NCBI GenBank assembly: GCA_905183005.1
Contig: CAJJDO010000071.1
Coordinates: forward strand, 5,172-69,171
Origin: Paramecium pentaurelia
Taxonomy: Eukaryota; Ciliophora; Oligohymenophorea; Peniculida; Parameciidae
Length of the DNA stretch: 64,000 nucleotides
Direction: 5' to 3'
Shown here: positions 10,808 to 25,306 of the stretch, piece after piece
Position numbering within the stretch: the stretch's first letter is position 1
Layout: every line of letters starts with the position of its first letter
Made by a program: the position numbers and the translations under genes
Notes under the pieces: model-generated
What the model was told of the DNA's origin: nothing
Seen by the model: only the letters and a program-made list of their open reading frames with translations
Database searches by the model: none

Positions 10808-12538
10808 ATCGATTATTGCAAACATCATTAAGTGGATATAAATTAAATTATTAATTTATATTATTTAAGTTAATTTATTTTTAGATTTTTAATTTAAAAA
10901 TGAATTTAATAAACTGAATTCATTTTAGAATTATAATCATAATTTCTTAGAATTTTACTTTCTTTTTGAGTTTTATATGCTTGTTACTCATTTATAATTG
11001 TATATTACAAACAATATTATAGTTTTTTGCATTAAACATAGATTAAAAAAAGAAATAAAGTATTTTTTTAATCTAAATGGTTTGATGTCTTAAGATTTAT
11101 CTAAACATTTTAAAATTTCTTGAGTTTTTCCTTAATTTTCTTAAAAACTTTTTTATAAGTTTTGTCTTTATGTTTTGAAATGAAACAAAATATTCTTTTT
11201 TAATTGCTATTAAATAATATGAAAAATGACATTTGTGTAAAATTTCTTTCATATATAATTTCTAATACATCAAAATTTACTGGAAGAAAGTAATGCTAGT
11301 GAAATTATAAAAATTTATAGTAGCCATTAGAAGGGTTTAGTTTGTTTGGTTCAAATTTTTTTGAAGGACAACTATTGTAAAAACAGGTATCTAATATCTA
11401 ATAAAATTTTTAATACCTTAATTATTTGAAACTCCTTAATAATTTAATTCAAAAATATTATTTGACAACATATTAATACAATAAAGGTATTTAGTTGCCT
11501 CATTCGATTGGTTGGAGTTCCAAAGTTATTTTATATGAATATTTTCAGTTTTAATAAATAAATAAATTAGTAGTCATTACATAATAATATACTTTTTGTT
11601 AATAGCTGTAATTTTTCAAAATTTTCTGGCAATTTTTAGCTTGATGGTCAATTTTTGGTATGAATTAATTTAATGTATACTTTGATTCAAAGCAGAAAAG
11701 CTAAAATGATATAATAATAATTAGTGGAGTAAAGTTTTAAATAAAGTGTGAAACAAACTTGCTATTAAAATTGAATGAGAAAGTCCCTTTCCCAGTTTTT
11801 ATAGTAATCTTGTATGAGAAACCAATCCTGTAGACTAAATTTTGCTGTTTATCTTTTTTTATTAATCAAGAATTTTTAGTTTAAAAATCATTTTGATTCA
11901 AAAATTGGATTGATTCAAGAGTAAACCCTGATTTTTGTATTTTTTCCTTTAAATTATAATTTGTATTGATTTAAATTGATGATTTTAATAGAATTTGAGT
12001 TTTGATCAAAAAATAATTAAGAATGGATAATCTGAATTGCAATAAAGATATAATAAATTTTTCATAAATGGAATTTTATTAACATCTATAAGCATATTTA
12101 AGCGTACTTAAGTAATTCTTTGTAAATAATTAATTACAAGATATTTTTTTTAATTTAAGAAAAGACCTGTATTTATTATTTATACTTCTAACTTATACTG
12201 TTTAATTTAAGATTTTGCTTTTATTTATTTTTATTATCAAATTCCTTATTCATAAAATTGTTATGATTCTTCATTTCAGTTACCTTTCAATTCAGTACAC
12301 AATACAATAACTATTAAGTCCTGAAACCTTGGTTTTACATCTTGCCATTAATAATTCATTACTTCTTGTAAATAGTTAAGGCATTTGATATTGACTACTT
12401 AAAATTGAAAGATAACAAGAGGAAAAATCAACAATGTCCAACATAATATAGAATATTGAAAATAGAAATTGTCTTTAAAAACAAGCCAAAAACTACAAAA
12501 AATTAATAATTGATTGATTTTTTTTTTAATTTAAAAAA
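10808..12538. other. AT-rich stretch with unassigned open frames
   Basis: I see no recognised gene. On the minus strand, about 10880-11520, two overlapping frames stay free of TGA for roughly 200 codons and have mixed, protein-like composition (for example YNSCPSKKFEPNKLNPSNGY). With only one stop codon in such AT-rich DNA, open frames of this length can arise by chance. No start, intron set or homology supports a model. The rest (11.6-12.5 kb) looks non-coding. Confidence 0.3.
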
Positions 12539-12795
12539 ATGTAATAAAAACATCCTTCAGTTTAATCTTATAAAAAGCAAGGCTTTATGAGAATATCAAA
12601 AAATAATAATTAGAATAAGGTGAATTGGTTAAGTGAAAAGGAAATAAGATTTCACGAGCCAGCTGGTGTATTAATAATAAATATTTCTGATGATATTGTA
12701 ACCTACTTAATTGACAATGCTCAATACGGTAAATACAAAGCATCAGGGTTTTTATTTTTTTTAAATTTAGTCAGTTTAAAGATAATTTAATTTGA
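12539..12795 (+). CDS. small unidentified protein (77 aa)
   Basis: The frame runs from an ATG at 12539 (MQQKHPSVQSYKKQGFMRIS) to TGA at 12793, with one 23-nt intron at the codon for a glycine (GTTTTT...TTTAG). Removing the intron leaves 234 bases, an exact multiple of three. The composition is well mixed, including WLSEKEIRFHEPAGVLIINI and TYLIDNAQYGKYKASG, so it looks like real coding sequence. There is no signal peptide, membrane segment or known motif. The intron begins GTT, less usual here. It could be the first exons of a longer gene, but 12.8-13.4 kb shows no continuation. Confidence 0.55.
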
Positions 12796-13423
12796 TAATG
12801 ATTAATATATATAAATTTCATTTAAATATGTATGAAATTAGTAAAAGACCAAAAATAGTTGGTCATGGTATTGGATGATTTAACTTAAAAAATATACAAC
12901 CATAAATACAGTATGAATAATTGAATTAAGTGTTAATTAACGATCTAGTTATGACTGAATGTGTATGCGATAAGACTGGAAATTTACTACAATTTAATTT
13001 AGAGTGAGATTTATAATTATAGTAGATATGATTATTAAATTCGGATAGAATATCAATTGAAGCTAACTTTTAAAAGAAAATAAAAATAAAATAAGACTAA
13101 TATTCTAATTAATAAATTGCTCTTGAATAATTATCTAAAAGTAGAAGTAATGCATTAGGAAAATAAATAATTATATATATACTAAGAATTAAAATAAAGA
13201 GATAAAAAATTAACATGAAATTTCTAGAAAAAAATCTTTAGTCACTTACATTATTAGTGAAATATTAATCAAGCAAAAAATCAGTGCTATTTATAGTTGT
13301 AAGTTCAAACTATTTCTATTAACAATATGATGAAAATTGATTATAATTCCTGTTGTTAGTTTTTGAATTCTACTTATTAATTTTTTATATATAGAGTTAG
13401 ATTATTATAATATAGTATAAATT
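12796..13423. other. intergenic, nothing recognised
   Basis: This AT-rich spacer precedes the giant membrane-protein gene. I see no open frame with coding character and no RNA-like structure. Confidence 0.5.
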
Positions 13424-16400
13424 ATGATTTGCTTTTTTTAATTCTTTTTGTTCAAGTCCCTTATCAAGTAAATTAAATTACAAAATTAGGATAGTATAGA
13501 GTGAATGTAATTTTTTCTCTTATCAACCAATTTTACATGTTCCAAAAGCAGAAATTGAAGAACATTTATCAGATGATTAGATGTAGTAATAGGCAAATAC
13601 TGGATATGGTATTTGGATGAAGTATTAACCATTTAGAAGTATTGATGATCTAAGTATCCATCATATAATTGATATTAGGAAAAAGGTATACTTAAGAAGA
13701 TAATGCTTTGAATTATCAAAAAGTTGTTAAGGGCGGACAATTTATTTATTCTATAGAATAAGGACAAAGTTAATAGAATATAATTGTTGTTTCTGTTTAT
13801 ATTGATATTGAAAGTGAATTAATCCAACATCATATACTTTACTCCACTTTGTTGAAATAGCATAAATTATAATTTACTTAGGATAATTAATTATATGAAG
13901 GAGTCTGGATTTTGTTTTTTGTATTTTTTGATGTAAACTAAAAAAAAACAACCTTTGGATACAATAATCTTAAAGGAATGTCATAGATTTAAGTAGTGTA
14001 GGAAATTCCATTTTTTGAATAAAAGATTAAACATATTTAAGGAGGTCTTTATTAATATATTGATAATTAATAAACACTAGTCATATTAGATTAATTTCAA
14101 GGTCAGTTATCTTATGCTTTTACATCAAAATTTGAGAACATTTTTGATGATATAAATCTTTGTGTAAATAGATTCATGAGATATTTTTATTGTCAAGAAT
14201 TTGATTATGTTTTGACTGATTGGAACTAATAAATGAAGGGAGATATATATATTCATTAAACCACAATTGAATTAGACGTTCCTAAATATGTAATTCATGG
14301 ATGGATAAAATTAAATTTAATATATTAATATAATCTGGAAACTATAATATTTAGAATTACAATAAATAAAGATTATAATGATGATCTTAACTTAGGTGAT
14401 CAAGTTGCTCTTCTCAAATATTACTAAAGTAATATTCCAGCCGAAAATGGTTTTGAATTATCTACATATTCTTATTAATTTCCTGTTAAAATACGATATT
14501 AGACTCAGAAGGATGATAAGATAAGTGATTATGGTGATTAATACTCAGAATTATTTATTTAATGGCATTACATCAAATATGAATTTGGGTCTGATAATTT
14601 TGGAGGATAGCCAATTTTTTCAATTTATTTCCCATCTATAGATGAAGTGAGAAGGTTCTAATGGAACAAGATAATAAGGCATTTTACAGGAGCTAAACTT
14701 GAAATTTATTTAGGTGGAGATGATTATACCAATTTTTTCATGAAAGGATTTATAAGTGAAATGACATTTACTATTTTTTGTGAATCAGCACCCATTAAGA
14801 ATCCTCCTTGTCATTACACTTGTTTTACTTGTAATGGTCCTACATAATTTAATTGTATTAGTTGTACAGAGACTTAATTTAGATATTTTTCTAAAATTGA
14901 AAACTCTTGTATTTGTTAAGATGGTTATTATGAAAATGATGTTGGGATTTGTGAATCTTTAGTTATTTCATTACCTTAAATTTTAAGATAGGAAGTTGAG
15001 ATTAAATGCAAATAAATCGGTTATAATATTTGTAATGAAGATTAAATTGAATGTACCTTCGGGTATTTTTAATTCCATAATAAATGCATTTAGTGGTATG
15101 AAATGATATATTGGTTAGTCCTCATTATAGTGAAATAATGTCTATCGTCCATTTTACATGTTTTAATTGTATCATATCTCCTTAGGAATTTGCCAACAAC
15201 TTAACTTGTTTTTAAGAAGCAAGTACCTATTTATACAATAAAGAATATATTTATCAAATAAGATTGAAAAATTAAAATGAAATTAGCTTTTATGAAATTT
15301 CTGTTGGTTAAGATTAAAACTTTGAATTAGTATTATGTATTAATTGTGCTGGAAAATAATTATGTAAGCCAGGCTATTTTTATACAAATAATTAATGTGT
15401 AAATTGTATTGAAGGTTGTCAAACTTGTTTAGATATTAATAATTGTGATTAATGTTATCCAAATTATTATAGAGATTTTGAAAATAAATGTAAAAGTTGT
15501 TAAAATTGTGCAAGTTGTACAGCTTATGGAGACGATATATATTGTGTTACTTGTGAAGAAAAATAAATATTAGTAGTTGCAACTTGTCTTTAATGTGGAA
15601 GGAATTGTGATTAATGTGATGACTAATAATATTGTAATTTTTGTATCGGATCTCCATCAGATTATTATATTTCATTAGATGGAATAAATTGTAATATCTG
15701 CAATATTGATAATTGTATTTATTGTTTTGAATATTATTTTAACAACAATCAGTACTTTACAACATTAGATATTAAATTCTCTACTTTTAATTCTCATTTT
15801 CATTAAATAAATGTAGGGTGCGCTTTGTGCTCTAAAAACTATTTTTATAATTAGAATACTTAATAATGTGAATTGCAGATATTTGATAACAATTATAATT
15901 GTGAATTTGCTATTATAAATCAATTTGATTTTAGCAAGAAATGCATCAGAGGCTCAGAAAATGCATTTGCTATATAAATATCAAAATGTCCAGGTATCTC
16001 ATTTTGTCTTGAATGCATAAATAATTATAAAGATAATGATCCATTTTGTATCATTTGCTAAGATGGATATTATTCACATATATTAACAGGTCAATGCAGT
16101 CTTTGTCCTAATGATTGTAAGTCATGTATTTAATAAAACAAAAAATATAGAGATTATTGGAAGTGGGATATTAAGGCATTTTATAAGTTTTTTCTTAATG
16201 GAAATAATGACCATCCTTTTGAAGATTTTGCATCTAATTCTTCCGAAAAAGAAATGGAAATTATATGTACCTCTTGTCATATTGGTTTTATCATAGATTA
16301 ATTCAAATGCATATAAGATTGTGATAAAGCTTGTTAAAAATGTGAAATAATAAATGGAAAATCATCTTGTATTAAATGCAAAGAGACTTCTAAGAGTCTT

Positions 16401-19400
16401 TTAAAAAGTTAGAGTAAAGATGGAATTTGTTAACTTTGTCCTTCAAATTGTGTAGCTTGTTTGGACAGATAGGAATCTGAAATAAAAAAAATCAACCCCT
16501 ATTTTATTGTAACTAGTTAAAATGTATAATAAACAAGAATTTGTTTTGAAATTTCTTAAAAGACCTTATCAAATACTCATTATCATTATGATACATTCAC
16601 CTAAACTGTATCAATTTGTATTATTAGATTAATTAAGATTTTTTTGTTTTTTTATACCAAATTATTTCATAATCTTCCAATTTTAAAAGGACTAATTAAA
16701 ATAATAAATCTTCTATAATTAGGATAAACAATGTTATAATAGAATAATTTTTAAATTAAATTTGTTTTGTGATTATTCAGATTATTTTGAAAAAATGTTT
16801 TCTTAGAATGATATATATTTTGCAAAGACAAATCTACCTCTTGATAGATTTTATGATGAATACTACTTAAATTTTTTTGAATCCCAATAGCTTTATACTT
16901 ATTTAAATGAAATTTAAGTTAAATATGCTTCCTATGAATTTACATTAATATAAGGTAATGCTGAAGAGTGTCTTATGAAACATAACCTAAATATTTACTC
17001 AACCTTATTATAAAATGTATTTACTTTGTAAAAAATTGACATAGAATTTTTGGGGAATGAACATCCAACAAAATTAAAAATTGATTCACAAATTAATTTC
17101 AGTAATTTTACATCTGTGACATTTACTAATATTCAATTTAATTTTGGTGAAAATATATTTACCTTTTCAAATTCTACTTTGATTAATTTATATAATTTAA
17201 AATTAACTTTAGTCTTAAGCTTTAAAAATTGCATTTTTATAACTAAAAATGGATTAAACAAAAATTACACATTATTAATTAATTCTAATACTCCTTATTC
17301 ACTGATAATCAACAATTTAATTTTGGAAACATTTCATATTTACTCATCAAATCTATTTTAATTTATTGCTTAAGAGAATACTTAGAAGAATTATCTTTTT
17401 TTAAAAAAGCTCATAATTAGAAACTCTTTTTTTTTTAACTCCACATTATTTAAATTTATTGCTAATATCGATAACTTAAATTATAATTCCAATTTTTCTG
17501 AAATTGAAGTAAGAGATACTATATTTTTGTAATCTTCATTTATATTAAGTAGCAGCCTTTTAAACTTTACAACTGGAACTATATTAATTGAAAAATTAAG
17601 ACTAAATCATTTTAGAATGTTATTAAATTCTAATTTTGTTTAACTTCCTTGTATTATTTATGCAAAAATTGAAGAAGTTGAGTTAGAGAGTTGTTAATTT
17701 CTTAATCACTCTACATTTTACAAATCAAATATAATTAATATTGAAAATAGCATTGTGAATAATACAAAAATTATTGATAGCAATTTGATAATAAATGATG
17801 TAGATTACTCAAGATCATAATAAGCTTTGTTTGAATCATCTAGAATTTAAATAAAGTTTTGCTAATTTTTGAATAATGAATATAATAATTATTAGTAAAT
17901 AATACTTATTAAAAGATATGTAGAAATAACTAATGATTCTCTTTAAATAGAGAATTTATTCATGTTAAACAATAGATTGACAACAAAGATGTAACAGAAT
18001 TAAATATCATATCACTAATCTATGATTTATATTGAATGCTAAATCTGTTTATTACAAAATATAATCATATCAAGAGGGTATGGATTTCCAGAATTTAGTA
18101 TCCTGAATTCTGATATTTTGACAATACAGAATTTAACATTCTAATAGGATTAACGATACGTCTCAAAAACTTTACATACATCAATAGATTGTGTCAAAAA
18201 ATTTACAATCATGGATTTATATTTCATTATATTTATTGGTTAATATCGAATTGTGAATATAGAATCATTTAATATTATAAATTCCTTAAGTTTTAATAAC
18301 CCTTATATCATATTTTAAGGATATGACATAATGAAAAAATCAATAAATGAATCCATTATTATCTAAGACTCAAAATTTTTGAATAATTAATTAATAATTA
18401 CAGACTCTAACAAAAATACAGCTTTAATTTCCATAGCATCATCATAATTATGTTCAATATATATTTCCAATAATCATTTTTTAAATAATCATTTGAATGA
18501 ATATTTTTAAGATTAAACAAGCATATCATCAGCTACATTATATATATCTTTATAATAAGGATTAATTTTGATTTAAAACTGCACATTTTTCAATAATCTT
18601 GTAACTAATTCTAGTGATTCAATAATTTACATAAAATCAAAAATCTTAAATCTATAAAATCTAGACTTTGCTAATAATAATATAAAAAATACATCAAATT
18701 TGATTAAAAGTATAATTTTTGCAGAAAATGAAAATTTAAGTTAAATTAATTTTGAAGCAGCATTTCCAATAAAATCTAAAAGTGGAAATGGATATTTTAT
18801 TGTAAAAGAATTAATTATAAATAATATTTCAATTAATAGTTCTAATTCTTTATAAGGGGGAGGTTTCTATATTGCTACATAAGGAATGAGTAAAATATTA
18901 ATATCAAACTCTTTTTTTACAAAAACATAAACTCAACTGCAGAGTTCTGTCTTTTCTAATGGAGGATGTTTATATATTGATGCATCTTTGTCTTAATTTA
19001 CATTTTCTCTAATAAATTCATCAATCGATACATCATTTGCTAAATAAGATGGAGGAGGAATTGTTATAATTCCATCAGAAATATATAATGAGATTTAGTT
19101 GATAAATGTAAAGATTAAAGATTGTTTTTCATTAAATAATTCCTTTTTATCATATATTCCAAATAAGGTTGAAAATTTGCTTTCAACTATAACATTTCAA
19201 AATGTTGATTTTTATTAAACAGAAAAGGGGTTGAATATGTACCTTTCATTGCTAGAATAACTTACTAGTTCATAGGCATCTTAATTAGCAAATTCTAATC
19301 CATTAATTTTTGTTAAGTTTAGTAACTTCACTTTGGATAATTGTAACTTTTATTCAACTTATATGTAATTTTTGCTTTATTTGGACTCAGTTGATAATAT

Positions 19401-22400
19401 AATTTTGACAAATATTAAAGTCATTAATAGTTCAACATTTAATTCTCCTTTATTTAAAATAAATATAAGAGCAGGTAATTATGATTATATTTACAATAGA
19501 ATTTTTTGGATACATAAGGATTTAAAATCTTGAATTTATTAATATTATATAAAATTAAAAGTTTGAAGAAGGTTCTTGCGTATTAATAAAATAAACTTAA
19601 GAAAATTAAATATAATGTCCAGAAGAACCCTCAAAAAATATTGTAACTATAAATGAGCCAGATTTTAGATAGAATTAACTAATTTGTAATAAAATTTTAG
19701 TATTTTCAAACTACTAATATAATTTTAGTCTTTTTGAAATAGACTAAATAAATTCAAATCAATAATTATTTGTTTAAAATATCCAATTTTTAAATATAAT
19801 CTGTGAAACATGTTAATTTGGTCTAATGAGAATCCTTGGATTTAAATAATTGGTGGCTACAAACATGTAATTCTCTTATATTTATATAAAAAATTGTATA
19901 TGTGGAAATTCAGGTTGTTTATCAATTATTAGATCTATTGATGTATCCTATTTTTCAAGAAGTTTATAAGATAATAATCGATTATTAAAATCACTTAATT
20001 ATGATAATTTAGAAAGTCAAATGAAATAATAATTATCCATAGTTAAAAGTGTGTTTATAAATAACACAGCTATATTAGGAGGTTCTCTATATTTAATAGA
20101 TATTGAAACATTAATTAGAGAAAGTATATTTATTAATAATTCTGCACGTGTAGGTGGAGCTATCTACTACAATTCCAAAGAGTAATAATTGTTAATATTA
20201 GAGACTGATATTACAATGAATTTTGCAGATATTGCAGGTGGATTGTTCATTAATTCCTAGTATCTATAATTGACAAAAGAATTAGATGTTTATCTAGCCA
20301 ATAATAATTCAACTTTATATGGCAATAATGTAGTAGAGAAACCAAGATCATTAACATTATCATTAAATGGAGGATATACATTTTTAGAAAATAAAAACTT
20401 TTTTCGTTCTGAAACTGAGATGATTGAACAAATAATTCTCCATCCTTATACAACATATGGTTTATCAACTCCATAAGTATATCTAAAGTTACCATCTGGA
20501 TAACCTATTGTAGCATATGAATATTTTGACTACTTTACTTTTAATTCTATTCCTTATAATTATCAATTTAGAATTATTGCTTTAGATAAATTTAAACAAT
20601 AAATTAAAGGTTTAGATAATACATATTGTTATTTAAAGCCTTAAGTTTTTAATGTATCTGCTTAGGCTGAATAATTAAATATGGTATTTAGCCTATCTTT
20701 TTACAATATTAGTTTTAATTAATCAACTGGTGATTATAATTTAGATAATCTAGTAATCTATTTCAATCCAAATTATAGTGAAGATCTAGTTTTGAGGCTA
20801 TTCATTAGTTGCAATTCTGTTTCAGTACCATTATATAATGAGGAACCCCCTTATTTAATCGATAAAACTTTAGAATCTTACAAAATATTTGTGGACATTC
20901 AAACTTTTCCTTGTCAAATTGGAGAATTTTTGAATTATACTTCCGGAGGATGTGTAATTTGTGATGCATATAAAAACGAATATTCAGTTGAATTAGAGGC
21001 AAAAAGCTGCAGTTACAAAGATGATTCAAAAATAAATTCAATTAAATCTTCTATGATCGAATTAAAGTCTAATTATTGGAGACCATATTACTACAGTAAC
21101 ATTATTGAATATTGTTACCATCTTCCTTAAAATTGTAAAGGGGACTGGTTGCCAGGAGATGTTTCGTGTTAATTAGGGCATATTGGAGCTTTATGTGAAT
21201 AATGCGATCTTTATAATATAAGAGGGGATGGCCAATTTTCAGTGAGTTAAGAATTCCATTGTGGAAATTGCGATTAAATTTCCTATAATATCTTACTAAC
21301 TATTTTAATAAGTCTTTGGACTATACTTTCAGTTTTATTATCAGTTAGTAGTACAGTTGCTATGATGAAAGATTTTATTCGAGAAATAAGACTAAAAGCA
21401 TTTGGATTATCTCATTCTATAAAAGAAGCATCGCCAGCTATTTTAATTAAAATATTTACAAATTATTTATAGATTATACAAGCAATCTCAACATTTAAAC
21501 TAGAAGTACCCTTTAATGTACTTATAATCATATAAGGCTTTGCTAATCCGATTGGATCTATGGCATATTCATTAGATTGCTTTATAGTATCTTTTACAAA
21601 TATAGAAATTATTTACTTTAAATTAATATGGAGTTTGATTATGGCAGTAATTTATTTAATGTTTTTTTTTCTTTTACTTGGAACTGCTGTTTCAATAAAA
21701 TTAATTAGGCTTGATGTTTCTTATATTTCTACTCCTTTTATCTATTTATTCATATATTTATAACCAAATTTGATAGGATAAATCATCTCATTATTATCTT
21801 ACAGAAAGATTTCAAATGAAAATTGGATTTAAGGAAATGTTTCATATCTGTATAATACAAATTCTCATTAATAATGGATTTATTCTTTATGTCTTCCTCT
21901 TTTATTCATTATTAGTTCTTTTATTCCTTGCTGTTTATGGTTTGGGCTATTTAAAAATAAACATTAATTGAATAATATAAGTATAAGGAGAATTTGGGGA
22001 TATTTGTATAACGAGTATAAAAATAATGCTTATTATTGGGAAACATTCAAAATAATTGAAAAAGAAGCAATAATAATAGTATTAATTTATTATAACGATC
22101 ATATTTAAATTAAAGCTTCAATTGTTTTCCTTATATTATTTTATTACAGCTTTTTAACAACTTCATCCAAACCATACGCTACAGGATAATTAAATCGCTT
22201 GGATGCATAATCTACAATTATCTGTGCTATATCAATAATTATGGCAAGTTGTATTTATACTGCATAATAACAAAGATTAAATGAAATTATTTTGCCTTCT
22301 TACTTTGTAATGGGATTCATAAATTCTTTATATCTGATTTAGATGATTCTTTAAATTATCTTATCCTATTTTAAAAAATTTGATCTACTAATTGATAGAT

Positions 22401-22860
22401 TTAAAGAAATTATTTTGAAAAATTTTCCAAATATAATTTCATAGTATCCTAAAATTTATAATTTCTTAGAAGGGAAAAAATAAAAGCAATTAAGAGTTAA
22501 AATAAAATATAGGAAATTAAAAGATTACCTGTTGGCTAGAGCAAGAAAAAATTTGTAATTTAAAATGTATTATAATTAATAATTATTAATAGGCTTAATG
22601 AAAACTTTCAATCAAATTAAGGAAGTTTGAAGGGATTTGAGTAAGAATAAAATTTCATTCTATCTCCCTAAATAAAAAGTATCTAAAGTGAAGTTGTGTT
22701 GAATACAAGTTAGTTAATTTCAGAGAGAACAAATTAAAATTAAAAATATTCTGAAAACTAATAAAAATCAATTTTTTATGCATTTTAAAGAGATAATAAA
22801 TAAAGACTTTTAAAGGTGGAAAATATTCAACATCAGAAACCTGAAAACTCTACTTAATGA
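13424..22860 (+). CDS. giant cysteine-rich, beta-helix, multi-pass membrane protein
   Basis: About 3,100 aa. The N-terminus MICFFQFFLFKSLIKIVQSE is signal-peptide-like. An extracellular region rich in aromatic residues follows. From about 14.8 to 16.5 kb come dozens of CxxC modules (for example CINCAGKQLCKPGYF, CVNCIEGCQTC), like furin/growth-factor-receptor cysteine-rich repeats. From 17 to 20.5 kb is a long series of N/S/I-rich imperfect repeats (INNSSARVGGAIYYNS, NSSNSLQGGGFYIA) with the pectin-lyase-like parallel beta-helix pattern. After another Cys-rich stretch (CEQCDLYNIRGDGQF) there are several membrane segments (21.29-22.35 kb) and a Q/K-rich tail. The motif WGYLYNEYKNNAYYWETFK before the last helices is typical of this protist family. 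At least six short introns are needed; one near 16.6-16.75 kb is unresolved. Probably a cell-surface protein; ligand unknown. Confidence 0.85.
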
Positions 22861-23092
22861 ATCAAAGAATGTAATCATTATAATTTATTATAATATAAAT
22901 ATTTATAGTCATATCATGATCAATATAGATTAATTAATGTGTTAATATGTGTTTTATTATTAATCCATAATCAATTAGATATTTTTTATTAATTTAGATA
23001 ATGATCTTTTTCTTTAATCTCAATTTATATTAAGTTTTTTATAATAGAACAATACGAACTATTATAAAATATTTTTAATAATTAATCTTAAA

Positions 23093-25306
23093 ATGATTTA
23101 GCAATCAATAAATGAAGAACTAAAGTGTTAAGAACATAATGAATAAGCTATTTTTATTGATTTTTCAATTAAGGATTCCCGCTTACAAAATAAATGCTTA
23201 AAATGTGTTGGAAGGGAGAGGTAATTATGGGTTGATGTTCAAGAAGCAGACAGGCATTTGGAAAATGTTAAACAAACAGTTTTGAATGAGAAATAATTTC
23301 TTCATTAGAAGAATTTAGAAGTCTTATAAGAATTATCTAGTCAACTAAAATAATTGAAGATAACTTTTAATAATAATCTTGATAAGACATTATTAAACAT
23401 AGATCAATAAATTGAGTTTATTTAAAAAGCTATAGACAAGGAAAATAAGTCAATTATTGGACTAAAGATATCTCAACTAGATTCTTTTGAATCTCAAAAT
23501 AATAGTGTATAACTTTAATAAATAGATTATCAATAATTATAATCTTTTTATGGAGAATAAATTAAAAGATTAAGAATGGATTAATAATTTATTTAATTTG
23601 AAGAAAACCTTAAGAAAATTGAATATAATCAAAAAGATTCTATCTAAGAAGTAATTCAAACTTTTTCATCAGGAATTTTTTAATCTAGTAGAATTTTAAA
23701 TTAAAATTGGCATTGTGATAATCACTAACTTTAGGTGGCTCTTGTTGATTTAAATGAATAGGGAGTAGTTCCAAATAGATTAGCTTGTATTGATTGTGTT
23801 ACTGAATATCCAATTAAATATACTAAATTGGAATAATTAAAATAATTTTGGTTAGATTATGTAGACAAGACATTAAATTATTAAGAACAATAATAAATAA
23901 ATCTTAATGAAAAGGCTTCAAAGGCAATGTAAAGATTTTCAGTCTATTAAGAAGTCATTTCTAATTTAGTATAATAATTAACTTAAACAATTTTGTTAAG
24001 GAATACTCCTAATTGTCAAGTAACATAAAATTTGATTAAATTGAAAACAAAAAATTGGTATTAATTAGACAAATCAGAAATTATTGAAATTTCTAATCTC
24101 ATGAGTATAACAAAAAAATAAGAAATTATTAATGATTCCATCAGAAATGAATTTAAAGGATTATAAATTTAATTAAAAACAAACTTCTTAGATTCTTTCA
24201 AAACTTTTCAAGAAAATCTTATTGCAGCATTTTAATAAATATATGAAGAAATATAAATTGAATTAAATACTGTAGAAACAGAATAATATTCTAATAATTC
24301 ACCTGTAACAGAGTCAGGAAACTTATAATTGTAGAATTAGAATACTATGAAATAACCGTTTAAATATGAAATAATTAATACTATTAAAGATTAGAGAATC
24401 GAAACATTTGCTTTTAATGAAAATCATTCTCTTCTTGCTGTTGGTTATTATGATTCAAATAAAATAAAAATACATGAATTCAATTAAGGATAAATGATAG
24501 AAATTTAAGAATTAACAGATCATAAGTAGTGTATATTTTGTTTAAATTTTTTCAAATAATCATAATAATTATTGTCAGGCAGTTTTGATAATACAATTAT
24601 TATATGGGAAATGGATAGCAACAATAAATGGAATTTTAAATTTAGTCTAAATGGTCATGGAGGAGGAATATACTGTCTAAGTTTAAATAATAATGAGAAT
24701 TAGATTATATCTGGTAGTGCTGATAAATCAATAAAGATTTGGGATAAAGATTAGGAATGGAAATGCATTTAAACATTATCTGTACATAAAAATTAAATAA
24801 CTAGTATTAGTCTAAGTTAATCTAATTAATATTTAGTTTCATGTTCAAGTAAAGATGAATAAATTTTCATTTTTAAGTTTTAAGTTGATTAAAAACTTTG
24901 GATTTAATTTTAGGCAATAAAAATGGATAATTGGGGATTCAAGGTATGTTTTTTAGAAAACTTAACTTTTGCATTTTAACCATTCAACAATACAAAAATG
25001 TACATCTTTTAAATAAATAATTCAAATAATTAATTTATTAAGGAATGTGAAGTAGAAGTAAAAGCAGGAAATAGTTGTTATCACTTATTTCCCTTACAAT
25101 TTATATAGTCAAAGCTAATGATTATCAATAGAAATGGAGGCACAATTAATTTTATAAGAAAATAAGAAAATGGATCATATATAACCTAATTTTTTATTGA
25201 TTATGAAGCTGATAGAATTTTTGGCACAATGTCTGAAGATGGATAATATTTGATTACTTGGGATAAGTAATCTTAAGAAATTTAGATAAGATAATACAGA
25301 GAATGA
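23093..25306 (+). CDS. B-box-like / coiled-coil / WD40 protein (737 aa)
   Basis: A single uninterrupted frame runs from ATG 23093 to TGA 25304. Residues 1-45 hold CQEHNE...KCLKCVGRE, a degenerate B-box-like metal-binding pattern; a second C..H..C..C set lies near residue 205 (CDNHQLQ...ACIDC). Between and after these come long Q/E/K-rich coiled coils. The C-terminal half (about residue 430 on) has WD40 blades: SGSFDNTIIIWEMD, SGSADKSIKIWDKD, SCSSKDEQIFIFKF and SEDGQYLITWDK. At least five blades are visible. The architecture is common in ciliates, where its role is mostly unknown; WD40 propellers act as protein-interaction platforms. The start is the first ATG after an AT-rich leader, and no intron is needed. 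Confidence 0.88.

Noticed and set aside
14780..14962. Leucine-rich frame inside the giant gene suggesting a separate small membrane protein.
   Set aside because: It is a shifted reading of the cysteine-rich exon, which is open in its own frame.
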